Source of the DNA: Paenibacillus helianthi
Lineage (GTDB): Bacteria > Bacillota > Bacilli > Paenibacillales > Paenibacillaceae
Assembly: GCF_001909055.1 (NCBI RefSeq)
Contig: NZ_LVWI01000048.1
Location: 1-64,000, forward strand
Reading direction: 5' to 3'
DNA: 64,000 nt
Numbering within the stretch: the stretch's first letter is position 1; the number at the start of each line of letters is the position of its first letter. The position numbers and the translations under genes are program-made. Positions 34,689 through 42,581 of this stretch are shown piece by piece. The notes under the pieces were generated by a model. That model was not told the origin of the DNA and did no database searches. It saw only the letters and a program-made list of their open reading frames with translations.

Positions 34689-34872
34689 CGCTGCACTTAA
34701 AAATTGAATAACGCGATCCCATGAATTCCCTGTTATTCAGAGAATCATCGATTCACGGGGATAGATTCTTAAGTTATCTTACTCCAAGGTCAAGCTGCTA
34801 TTGGCTCTTCTTAATAAACAATTAATCTGCAACTGATACTATGGAAACAGAATGAAATCAGAGGTGATTCCG

Positions 34873-35559
34873 ATGAAAATACTAATTGTTGAAGACGAAC
34901 TTCCATTGCTAGAAGCGATCATTGAAATCTATGAAAATGAATCCTTCGAAGCAACAGGGGCTTCGAACGGAGATGAGGGCTGCTACTTGGCGGAGAACGG
35001 GAGCTACGATCTTATTGTACTTGATATCATGCTGCCGGGAATGAACGGTCTTCAAATCGTCAAACGGCTGCGGGAAAAGCAAGTGGCGACACCCATCATT
35101 ATGCTCACGGCAAAGGACAGTGTCGAGGACTCTGTGAAGGGACTGGATGCCGGGGCGGATGATTATGTGACTAAACCCTTTGCCGCGACCCTGCTGCTCG
35201 CCAGAACAAGGGCCGTGTTACGACGCCGGGGAACCGTTAATCTGGAGGGCAATATGACATGCGGAGAGATTCAATTGGTCTCCTCTTTGAGAGACGCCTT
35301 TGCCCGCGAGGAGGCCTTGAAGCTTACACCAAAAGAGTATGAGCTGTTGGAATTTTTGCTGTGCAATAAAGATCAAATTTTATCGCGAGAGCAAATTTTC
35401 GAACGGATATGGGGTTTCGATTCGGAATCGGCCTCCTCTGCCGTGGATGTCTATGTCCATCATTTGCGCAAGAAGCTGGCTCCCTATGGAGGCGACCTCT
35501 ATCTGAAGACGATCCGCGGAGTGGGGTATCTGCTGAAGGGAGAAGATCATGTTCAGTAA
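34873..35559 (+). CDS. OmpR/PhoB-family response regulator of the redox module
   Basis: 228 residues from the ATG at 34873, which follows AGAGGTGA; an in-frame ATG at 34852 lacks a site. Receiver domain with D8 and phosphoacceptor D51 (YDLIVLDIMLPGMNG), DDYVTKPF, and a winged-helix output domain (LTPKEYELLEFLLCNKDQIL; IRGVGYLL). It overlaps its kinase gene by 11 bases. Probable binding repeats lie before the FMN-binding protein gene. Confidence 0.9.
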   Translation: MKILIVEDELPLLEAIIEIYENESFEATGASNGDEGCYLAENGSYDLIVLDIMLPGMNGLQIVKRLREKQVATPIIMLTAKDSVEDSVKGLDAGADDYVTKPFAATLLLARTRAVLRRRGTVNLEGNMTCGEIQLVSSLRDAFAREEALKLTPKEYELLEFLLCNKDQILSREQIFERIWGFDSESASSAVDVYVHHLRKKLAPYGGDLYLKTIRGVGYLLKGEDHVQ

Positions 35560-36811
35560 AACCCGCCGCCAGTTGGTGCTGCTGAATTCGGCAATCCTTG
35601 TATTGATTTTACTTGTATCGGGCTTGGCCCTGTATACTCAGCTCCGCTACCGGTTATTTCACGAAGCAGATGAAGCTATTCTGAATACAGCCAAAACTAT
35701 GAAAAATGCATCCATCGACCAAATGCTTCAAGAAGATCATCCCGAACCGGATGCCGACCGGAGGACCTCCTATTTTTTCTGGGACGGGCAAGGAAAGTTG
35801 ATTATACAATATCCGAAGCATGACTTCACAAGTGAAGAGGCCCAGAGATTTAAGGATGCTGCCGCTGGGGGGGCATTACAGACTGTGAAGACTGGTGACG
35901 GCCGGGATTATCTGACTTTGGGTTTTGCTAATGCCTCTAGAGAAACGGCTGGCTCTTTCGCAGCCTCTCATGTCGCTTATGTGGTTGTGGTCAGGAATCT
36001 GGAAGAGGAGAACAAAATGCTGGACTCCCTCCGCATGGACCTTGTCATAGGCTGCGCTGCGGGTGTACTCTTTTCGGTACTCATCGGCTTCTTCCTGGCG
36101 GGACATGCCCTTGTGCCGATTCGCCGGTCGTGGAACAAGCAGCAGCAGTTTGTTGCAGACGCCTCCCATGAACTGCGCACGCCAACTGCCGTGATTCTGA
36201 CCCGCACCGAGCTGTTGTTCCGTCATCCGCAGCACACCATTGAAGAGGAGAGCCAGAACATTGCGCTGATCCTAAAAGAAAGTAAACGTATGGGCCGGCT
36301 GATTGACGATCTGCTGACCCTGGCAAGAACAGACTCCAACCAGCTACAGATTCACACCGCCCCGGTTCCGCTGCATCTTCTCCTTCAAGAGATCACCGAG
36401 CAGTTTGAGCTTCTGGCTGAAATGAGGTCCATTCAGATCCATTCCCAGTTCCAGCCTGCCGAAATCGAGGGTGATGACAACCGCCTGCGGCAGTTGTTTA
36501 TTATTTTGTTGGATAATGCGCTGAAGTTCACACCGCCGAACGGCTCCATCAAGCTGACCTGCCACAATTCCCCTCACTCTGTCCGAGTCCTTGTGAAAGA
36601 CAGCGGCTGCGGAATCAGCCCGGACGATCTTCCACATGTGTTCGAACGCTTCTATCGCGGGGATAAAAGCCGGTCCCGCACCGAAGGCGGAACAGGTCTT
36701 GGCCTGTCTATCGCCGAATGGATCGTGCTTGCTCATAAAGGGACGATTCATGTCACCTCCCAGGAGGGGAGCGGAACGGAGTTCCAGCTCATTTTCCCCA
36801 AGAAGCTGTAG
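35549..36811 (+). CDS. Sensor histidine kinase of the redox module
   Basis: 420 residues. Two membrane helices (about 8-28 and 163-183) flank an extracytoplasmic sensor of about 130 residues; a HAMP-like linker leads to the H box DASHELRTPTAV with H207; the ATPase motifs LLDNALKFTP, DSGCGISPDD and GGTGLGLSI are intact. Together with the overlapping regulator it should control the downstream flavin genes. The signal, perhaps redox state of the surface, is inferred only from context. Confidence 0.9.
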   Translation: MFSKTRRQLVLLNSAILVLILLVSGLALYTQLRYRLFHEADEAILNTAKTMKNASIDQMLQEDHPEPDADRRTSYFFWDGQGKLIIQYPKHDFTSEEAQRFKDAAAGGALQTVKTGDGRDYLTLGFANASRETAGSFAASHVAYVVVVRNLEEENKMLDSLRMDLVIGCAAGVLFSVLIGFFLAGHALVPIRRSWNKQQQFVADASHELRTPTAVILTRTELLFRHPQHTIEEESQNIALILKESKRMGRLIDDLLTLARTDSNQLQIHTAPVPLHLLLQEITEQFELLAEMRSIQIHSQFQPAEIEGDDNRLRQLFIILLDNALKFTPPNGSIKLTCHNSPHSVRVLVKDSGCGISPDDLPHVFERFYRGDKSRSRTEGGTGLGLSIAEWIVLAHKGTIHVTSQEGSGTEFQLIFPKKL

Positions 36812-36840
36812 CCTGCTCTCCGGCTGTGTCATTTCAAGTA

Positions 36841-36880
36841 GAAACGGCTGCGCCGTCCTCAAAAGGACGGTATCTGTTTC
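36841..36880. repeat. Hairpin, possible dispersed intergenic repeat
   Basis: CCGTCC (36853-36858) pairs with GGACGG (36865-36870) and GAAAC (36841-36845) with GTTTC (36876-36880). It stands 30 bases after the kinase stop and could act as a weak terminator. From memory, the surrounding GAAACGGCTGCGCCGTCC and AGCGAGAAATATAAGGATAA recur in Paenibacillus intergenic regions. Confidence 0.4.
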
Positions 36881-36915
36881 AGCGAGAAATATAAGGATAA
36901 AGTATCGGGTGAAAC

Positions 36916-36967
36916 TTATACTTTCTTATATTTTAAGAAAATTTCAATAATCCCTTCTTATACTTAA
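36916..36967 (+). promoter_or_regulatory. Probable regulator-binding direct repeats
   Basis: CTTATACTTT (36916-36925), CTTATATTTT (36926-36935) and CTTATACTTA (36958-36967) precede the FMN-binding protein gene. Tandem decamers are typical sites for OmpR-type regulators; the adjacent regulator is the obvious candidate. Confidence 0.4.
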
Positions 36968-37005
36968 AACATTCACACAAGCATTCTATTGGAGGGATAA
37001 TCAAT

Positions 37006-37551
37006 ATGGCAAAGATGAACAGCAAGTGGGTCATCCTGTGTTCCGCAGCCATTGGAGCGATCTACACTGCAGGCTATTTCACAACGGACACACTGGCGGC
37101 TATTCAGCAGCCCGTACCATACAGCCAGGTCAGCGGTTCATCCGGCAATCAGGGCAGCAAGCTGGATAGCCAACCGGCGGGCAGTCAGGTCAGCGTTAAT
37201 GTTAGCCAACCGACCAGCAAGCCGGCCAGTACAAAGGTTAAGTCCAAGGCTACAACCCCCACCCCCGCGCCTACGGTCAAAAGCAAATATATAAACGGAA
37301 CCTTCTACGGCGCAGGAAATAACCGGCGGGGGTCCGTTCAGGTCGCGGTGAGCATTAAGAATGATAAAATTACGGGCGTAGAAATCAGTGATTACAGAAT
37401 GCGTTACTCCCAAGACTATATAGCCGGACTACCCCAAGAGATTATACAGAATCAGAGCGCTAAGGTGCACAATGTATCAGGCGCAACCTATAGCACCAGG
37501 GCGTTCAGGGACGCTATCCAAAATGCGCTTGACCAAGCGTTGAACGCTTAA
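37006..37551 (+). CDS. Membrane-anchored FMN-binding domain protein
   Basis: 181 residues. An N-terminal membrane helix (about 7-30) anchors a Ser/Thr/Pro/Lys-rich linker (about 40-92) and an FMN-binding domain with the flavinylation motif SGATYST near residues 158-164. FMN is expected to be attached covalently to the motif threonine (about T161) by ApbE, whose gene follows after 11 bases. It should carry electrons outside the membrane. GGAGGG precedes the ATG. Confidence 0.85.
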   Translation: MAKMNSKWVILCSAAIGAIYTAGYFTTDTLAAIQQPVPYSQVSGSSGNQGSKLDSQPAGSQVSVNVSQPTSKPASTKVKSKATTPTPAPTVKSKYINGTFYGAGNNRRGSVQVAVSIKNDKITGVEISDYRMRYSQDYIAGLPQEIIQNQSAKVHNVSGATYSTRAFRDAIQNALDQALNA

Positions 37552-37562
37552 CGGAGGGTAAC

Positions 37563-38459
37563 ATGAAGAGAACAAAATTGTTTATGGATACCACCGTCGA
37601 GATCCAGGTTATTACCGGTAGAGCACAGGATATAGCCGCTGCCGCGGCCCTGGATCGGGCCTTCGAAGCCTTTCGCAAGGTTGAGCAGGCCTGCAGCCGG
37701 TTTAGCCCGGATAGTGAGCTGATGCAGACTACGCAGCAGATTCAGACCCCTGTGCCGGTTAGCCCGTTTTTATTTGAGCCGCTGAAGTTTGCCCTGGAGG
37801 TGGCTGAATGGACGGATGGCCTATTCGACCCCACCGTGGGGCAGGCGCTGGAGGACCTTGGTTTTAATGAGCATTACTTGACTCAGCAAGCGATTCACAA
37901 CTTCACCTCTGCTTCCGCCTCCTACCGGGATATTGTCCTGGACGAGGAGAAGCATACGCTATATTTACAGAAGCCGCTGGTCATTGATTTAGGAGCGGTT
38001 GCCAAAGGTTTTGCCATTGATTTAGCCGCACATGAGCTGCAAGCTTTTGATGGTTTTGTCGTCAATGCCGGGGGCGACCTGTATGCCGGAGGCCTCGCTG
38101 AAACCGGGAGCAAGTGGAAGATCGGCATTCAGCATCCTGTGCATCAGGAACAAATCATCCACACGGTTGAACTTTCAAATGAAGCTATCTGCACTTCCGG
38201 AAGCTATGAACGCAGAAGCTCTATCCACCCGGAAACTCATCATATTATCGACCCGGGCAGCAAGCAATCCCCGCATGAAATGGTTAGCTGCAGTGTAATT
38301 GCCCCTTATGCCATGATGGCAGACGCCTTCTCGACAGCGAGCTTCTTGTCAGGGGTGAAGCATGGGACAGCGTTCATTGAGCAGGTGAATCTCAAGGCAC
38401 TCTTTATTACTTCCGATTTAACAACAGTTACGCTTGGAGGGATAGACATTGAAAGTTAA
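37563..38459 (+). CDS. apbE: FAD:protein FMN transferase ApbE, no signal peptide
   Basis: 298 residues. Family motifs are present: IDLGAVAKGFAIDLA, FVVNAGGDLYAGG and MADAFSTASFLSG (Mg-binding Asp and Thr). It moves FMN from FAD onto the threonine of the partner's SGAT motif. Unusually, no lipoprotein or Sec signal is seen: the first residues MKRTKLFMDTTVEI already belong to the fold. So flavinylation may take place in the cytoplasm before export, or the substrate topology differs. It overlaps the RnfD-like gene by 11 bases. Confidence 0.88.
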   Translation: MKRTKLFMDTTVEIQVITGRAQDIAAAAALDRAFEAFRKVEQACSRFSPDSELMQTTQQIQTPVPVSPFLFEPLKFALEVAEWTDGLFDPTVGQALEDLGFNEHYLTQQAIHNFTSASASYRDIVLDEEKHTLYLQKPLVIDLGAVAKGFAIDLAAHELQAFDGFVVNAGGDLYAGGLAETGSKWKIGIQHPVHQEQIIHTVELSNEAICTSGSYERRSSIHPETHHIIDPGSKQSPHEMVSCSVIAPYAMMADAFSTASFLSGVKHGTAFIEQVNLKALFITSDLTTVTLGGIDIES

Positions 38460-39246
38460 ACAATGGATCAAAACACCAAAAGGCTATGTCATCCTATGCA
38501 TGCTTGCCTATGTCCTGCTGGCTTCAGCCGGAACAATGGATATTAAAGGCGTAGTTAACGCAGGCATTGCCGTCAGTGTATCCGTCGCCGCTGACATGCT
38601 AGGCACTTCTCTGGTCAAAAAGAAACGGACTCCTCCCTATAGCGCCGTCATCACAGGACTTATCGTCGCTCTGATCCTAAGCACAAGTGCTTCATGGATC
38701 ATTGTCGCTGCAACTGCCTTGCTCGCCATTGTACCGAAATATGTGTTTGTGAATAAGAAAAAAGCCATTTTCAATCCGGCGGCTCTCGGCCTGCTGTTAT
38801 CCAGCCTGCTCTTTCAAACCGGACAGAGCTGGTGGGGGGCCTTCGGCGACCTTCCGGCCTGGAGCCTGATTTTCCCTGTAATAGGCGGTTATCTGGTGAC
38901 TAAGCGTGTGAATAAATTCCCTTTGGTCTTTTCCTTTCTCGGCACATATTTCGTCCTGCTGCTGATCATGGGAATATTCCAGTTCGGTGACGCCACAGAT
39001 GCCCTGAGGATTCCTTATATCAATGCCAGCCTGTTCTTTGCCCTGTTTATGCTTACGGACCCGCCTACCTCACCGGCCAAGTATAAAGATCAAATCATTT
39101 TCGGTATCCTGTGCGCTGTTGCGGGGGCTATGGTGTATGCATACTTCGGCGGTTTGATCTACTTATTTGTGGGATTGCTTGCCGGGAACCTGTATCACTA
39201 CGCAAGAACAAGACCTTCTTATCGCACACAGCTGCTGACGAGATAA
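38449..39246 (+). CDS. RnfD/NqrB-related membrane protein
   Basis: 265 residues, about eight membrane helices. Motifs FNPAALGLLL and MLTDPPTSPAK match the RnfD/NqrB family, the flavin-carrying membrane subunits of Na+- or H+-linked ferredoxin/NADH:acceptor complexes. The rest of an Rnf/Nqr complex is absent, so it probably acts as a stand-alone electron conduit from the inner face to the FMN-binding protein. The start is TTG at 38449, with GGAGGG seven bases upstream. It is the last gene of the module, ending 4 bases before the right repeat. Confidence 0.75.
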   Translation: MKVKQWIKTPKGYVILCMLAYVLLASAGTMDIKGVVNAGIAVSVSVAADMLGTSLVKKKRTPPYSAVITGLIVALILSTSASWIIVAATALLAIVPKYVFVNKKKAIFNPAALGLLLSSLLFQTGQSWWGAFGDLPAWSLIFPVIGGYLVTKRVNKFPLVFSFLGTYFVLLLIMGIFQFGDATDALRIPYINASLFFALFMLTDPPTSPAKYKDQIIFGILCAVAGAMVYAYFGGLIYLFVGLLAGNLYHYARTRPSYRTQLLTR

Positions 39247-39250
39247 CCGT

Positions 39251-39418
39251 TTACTCCTTATCCGCCGGAATCTTTACCAGATAATCTTCGGAGTAGATCC
39301 GGTAGCCATTTGCTAACCGCTCGGGGACGGGCAGAATGCCGCTGTCCTCATAGTAGCGGATAGTTGCCATGCTCAAGCCGGTCCGCTGAGCCAGTTCGCC
39401 GCGTGCCATTCCTTCCAT
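39251..39418 (-). pseudogene. Truncated merR copy (228-bp in-frame deletion)
   Basis: 55 residues: the helix-turn-helix part to EDYLVKI is kept almost unchanged, then directly fused to the last residues PADKE of the full protein. The deletion removes the second half of the DNA-binding domain and the dimerisation helix (bases matching 34045-34272). The ribosome binding site is intact, so a short DNA-binding peptide could still be made, but a working dimeric regulator cannot. Differences from copy A are few (Thr/Ala, Gly/Glu). Confidence 0.85.
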
Positions 39419-39552
39419 GCCTGTTCTCCCCTCTGTTTTTTGCATACCTGAAGTAGTGAGTGGCTTAAGTGGTCCACCTTCAGTAGAAACAAGGTCTATA
39501 GTGGAAAAAGTAGACTTAATCCAAGCAATCTCCTGCTAGATCGATCATTAGT
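39251..39552. repeat. Right direct repeat (merR copy B)
   Basis: 302 bases corresponding to 34026-34044 plus 34273-34555, same orientation. Starts four bases after the RnfD-like gene. The stretch 39553-39676 that follows has no gene and no clear terminator for the biosynthetic cluster. Confidence 0.9.
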
Positions 39553-39676
39553 TGTTAAACATGCTTTAGTACCCTTGGTTAAGTAGGCATTTATTCATTC
39601 AACAAAGCTGTGCCTCCGCTAGTTGTATCCTCAGTATGCCGGCGTGCTGAACCGTTGATTCCAAGCAGAAGCGGCA

Positions 39677-40636
39677 TCAGCCTGAATGCCATCGGTCCAA
39701 GACTGCTTCAAGATGATGTAGATCCTGTTGAAACGGTGTCAGTACGGCAGCATGTCTGGATGGCGAACCGGCGGGCAAATTACTTTTCACAAAATGATTC
39801 AAGGTACCGGTCGGCCCCAAATCCAGATACAAGCAAGGGCCAGCTGACTCAAGTGAACGCAGGGCGGCGGGAAACTGGATCGGCTGGCGGGCAGCGTCCC
39901 AGAAATAACCGGAAGCTAGCTGATGGATTACCTCCCCGTGGACACACGAAACCATAGGAAACTGCAATTGGCGGCAGGCGACATGCTGCAGCATCTCCGC
40001 ATATTGTTCTCGCGCAGGTTCAAGACAGGAGGAATGGAAGGCACGCGTAACCGGAAGGGCTTGGAACAGGATGCCTTCCGCTTTCAAATACTTCATAATG
40101 CACTCCAGATTCCGCTCGTAGCCTGCAACTACAAAGTGCGAATCGTAATTCACAGATGCCAGCTCACTGAAGCAATAGAGCATAGGTTCCTCTTCATAGA
40201 GCCGGGGATCATGCAGAATAGCGATCATTCCTCCCGGCTCGCAACTGGATTCTACCAGCCGTGCCTGCCCGTTGACAAGCCGAAGCAGATCTTCGGCGGC
40301 CATTGCTCCGGCCACAGCGGCAGCGACCGTCTCTCCCAGGCTGGTTCCGAGAACGAAGTCAGGCCGCAGCCCTTGGGCAATCAGCACCTGTGCCAAGGCA
40401 AACTGCACCATGTACAGCGCAGGGTGGGCATGCTGCAGACGATCAAACGTGCTGCCTTTTGTTTTGGCGTCATCGTAAATAATCTCTATTAAGGACACCC
40501 CCAGCATTTCACAGGCGACCCGGTCAAATGTCTGCATCCACTCGCGAAAAACAGGCTGCTTATTGTACAGCTCTCTTCCCATATGATAATACTGGGAGCC
40601 TTGGCCTGAGAACATAAATACAACGGATTTGGTCAT
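39677..40636 (-). CDS. Discrete malonyl-CoA:ACP acyltransferase (trans-AT)
   Basis: 319 residues. FSGQGSQYYHMG and the active-site GTSLGE (Ser nucleophile) and AFHSS (His) identify an FabD/PksC-type acyltransferase. The PKS proteins of the cluster lack internal AT domains, so this enzyme is expected to load malonyl units onto their carrier domains in trans. AFH (not YASH) near the active site indicates malonyl selectivity. Last gene of the leftward cluster, 17 bases after the phosphopantetheinyl transferase gene. Confidence 0.88.
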   Translation of the reverse strand: MTKSVVFMFSGQGSQYYHMGRELYNKQPVFREWMQTFDRVACEMLGVSLIEIIYDDAKTKGSTFDRLQHAHPALYMVQFALAQVLIAQGLRPDFVLGTSLGETVAAAVAGAMAAEDLLRLVNGQARLVESSCEPGGMIAILHDPRLYEEEPMLYCFSELASVNYDSHFVVAGYERNLECIMKYLKAEGILFQALPVTRAFHSSCLEPAREQYAEMLQHVACRQLQFPMVSCVHGEVIHQLASGYFWDAARQPIQFPAALRSLESAGPCLYLDLGPTGTLNHFVKSNLPAGSPSRHAAVLTPFQQDLHHLEAVLDRWHSG

Positions 40637-40653
40637 AGGTTAAGGATATCCTT

Positions 40654-41427
40654 TCATAGCTTCGCTAGAAATGCTTGGCACTCCTGTCTGAATGCTTCCG
40701 GCAGCCTGGCAAGCTTGGGTATGGTTAGCGATACCGCATAGCGATGTCCCAGAACCGAGAGGGTTACATATTGGGTAAAATAAGTATGGGTGCTTACCAT
40801 ATAGGTCGGCCTAAGCTCAATTTGATTGATTTCATAGATGGAGAAGGGCGTGGTCAGCCCGGTTTTCACTGCTTTTGATAAAGATTCTTTGGCGGTCCAT
40901 AACATCATCAGGCCCTTTTCGTAAGAGATCGGCAGCTTACGGACGGTTACTTTTTCGCGTTCGGTCATCTGCGTCTCAACAGCTGCAACATTAACTTCAT
41001 CAAGCGCTTCCACATCAATCCCCATCTGAAGTTCCGCCGGAAAAGCAACCGCCGCCGACACATCCCCGCTGTGGCTGATGCTGACCGGATGACGGTGTCC
41101 ATCGCGGGAGACCAACAGAGGTTGCTGAAAGATTCCGTTCTTCACCTGCAGTTGCCGCAAATCCTGCTCTCCGATGAGCTGAGACGCCGCTGTCTTTGCC
41201 GCATACCTCCCCAACAGATAGCTTCGGATTCTCGCCTCGTATTGCAGGCCGTTCAAATAGTCAACCTCCTGCGGATGCAGGTGCGATAGGATTGCCCGAT
41301 AATATTGTGGACCAGGCATATAACACATGCTCCAGCCCCATGGATAACGCCCGCGCTCGGCGGTCAGTTCATATAACGCTTTAGCCACAAGCGGCGTCCG
41401 GTTCGGTAATTGCTCCATGGTGCTCAT
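40654..41427 (-). CDS. Sfp-type 4'-phosphopantetheinyl transferase
   Basis: 257 residues. Motifs PVSISHSGD, MGIDVE (Mg ligands) and WTAKESLSKAVKTGL are those of the Sfp family. It converts the apo carrier domains of the PKS and NRPS to the holo form with coenzyme A. Its ATG overlaps the stop of the 122-aa gene (ATGA), so it is translationally coupled to the cluster. Confidence 0.9.
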   Translation of the reverse strand: MSTMEQLPNRTPLVAKALYELTAERGRYPWGWSMCYMPGPQYYRAILSHLHPQEVDYLNGLQYEARIRSYLLGRYAAKTAASQLIGEQDLRQLQVKNGIFQQPLLVSRDGHRHPVSISHSGDVSAAVAFPAELQMGIDVEALDEVNVAAVETQMTEREKVTVRKLPISYEKGLMMLWTAKESLSKAVKTGLTTPFSIYEINQIELRPTYMVSTHTYFTQYVTLSVLGHRYAVSLTIPKLARLPEAFRQECQAFLAKL

Positions 41428-41792
41428 GTAAAATATTTATTGTAGAATGCGTAAAGAATTTTATCGGAAAAGCTTAACCCTGCAACACGCAGTTCCGGAC
41501 TGAAGGATGACAATTGCCCTGCAACCTGTTGGATAAAGCCATCATCATACAGATCATCGATGGATGCCGTTCTGAACAGCGGTTCAAGTGTTCGGCACAT
41601 CTGTGCCGTCTGGCTGCAGGTGCAGGAATGGAAATGAACCTGCTGAAGTATATTAAGTGCACATTGCACATAACCGCGCATGTCTTTGCCGCACAAGGGA
41701 CAGGTGATCCTGATTGCCAAATCACACTGTCTGAATTGCCCGTCGTTTGCAGAATGATTCGATATTAGATGGATCGAATTGCGTTCCGTCAC
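41424..41792 (-). CDS. Cys/His-rich small protein of the gene cluster, unknown
   Basis: 122 residues from a GTG start preceded by GGGAGAT. Cysteines and histidines are concentrated in the first half: CPLCGKDMRG, C at about 44, HFHSCTCSQTAQMC, which could form a zinc ribbon or bind iron. The second half is helical. No family recognised. Coupled to the PPTase gene (4-base overlap) and 28 bases after the hydrolase gene. It could be a regulator, a small ligase-type helper, or a tailoring protein. Confidence 0.6.
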   Translation of the reverse strand: MTERNSIHLISNHSANDGQFRQCDLAIRITCPLCGKDMRGYVQCALNILQQVHFHSCTCSQTAQMCRTLEPLFRTASIDDLYDDGFIQQVAGQLSSFSPELRVAGLSFSDKILYAFYNKYFT

Positions 41793-41820
41793 GTTCTCAT
41801 CTCCCTTAACAATGTGTGGT

Positions 41821-42498
41821 CTATTTGAAATTGAGCAATGAGCTCTGATTGCCTCTCATTCGGAATCGCACAAAATCCTCTCTTTCTGTAAACTGAAAAT
41901 AAATATTCTGATTCAGCAGTGTCCGCATCGTCTGTCCGGGAGCCATGCCGAAAGAGTGGCCTGGAAACACGATTGTCTCGGGCGGAATTGCCCTTCTGAG
42001 CTTTTGAATGCTCTCGAACATCTGGTCAGCGGAGCCTCCCTGGCCAAAGCATGAGCCGCAGCCTTCACTGAAAAGCGTGTCACCGCTAAACAGATAGTCC
42101 GCCACTCGATAACACATGCCGCCGGATGTATGACCGGGTGTGAGCAGACATTGGATTGAGGTATTGCCCAGAGTAAGCTCCTCCAGGTTATGCACTCCGT
42201 GAATATTTCTGCATTGGTAATGGTAGTCATTGATTTCTCTCTGTGACATATAGACTTCCGGATTGTACAAATCGATTAACGGCTCTACCAGATTGGTGTG
42301 GTCGAAATGAGAATGGGTCAACAAAACAGCCCGCAGTTGTACTTGCAACTCCTCCAGTTTGCGGAGTATCTTCTCCATCTCCCAGGACGGGTCTACTATG
42401 AACGCCGTCTTGGACTGCACCTCCTCGACAAGATAGCAATAGTTGATAAAATCCGCATAGCGGGTTCTGATTACATGTACGATGCAGCTCCGGTTCAT
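41821..42498 (-). CDS. PksB/BaeB-like metallo-beta-lactamase fold hydrolase
   Basis: 225 residues from the ATG at 42498, preceded by GGGGGGGATTTC; longer in-frame starts (to 42576) have no good site. Metal ligands THSHFDH, PGHTSGG (His), SGDTLF (Asp) and FPGHS (His) give a glyoxalase II-type active site. Size and context match PksB/BaeB, found in trans-AT PKS clusters, thought to clear aberrant acyl groups from carrier proteins or act on thioesters. Confidence 0.85.
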   Translation of the reverse strand: MNRSCIVHVIRTRYADFINYCYLVEEVQSKTAFIVDPSWEMEKILRKLEELQVQLRAVLLTHSHFDHTNLVEPLIDLYNPEVYMSQREINDYHYQCRNIHGVHNLEELTLGNTSIQCLLTPGHTSGGMCYRVADYLFSGDTLFSEGCGSCFGQGGSADQMFESIQKLRRAIPPETIVFPGHSFGMAPGQTMRTLLNQNIYFQFTEREDFVRFRMRGNQSSLLNFK

Positions 42499-42581
42499 AG
42501 AAATCCCCCCCCAAACAAAGATGCCGTCACACAACACATACATGTTGTTGACGACATCTTCTCCTTCTCGTTGCAATTCTT

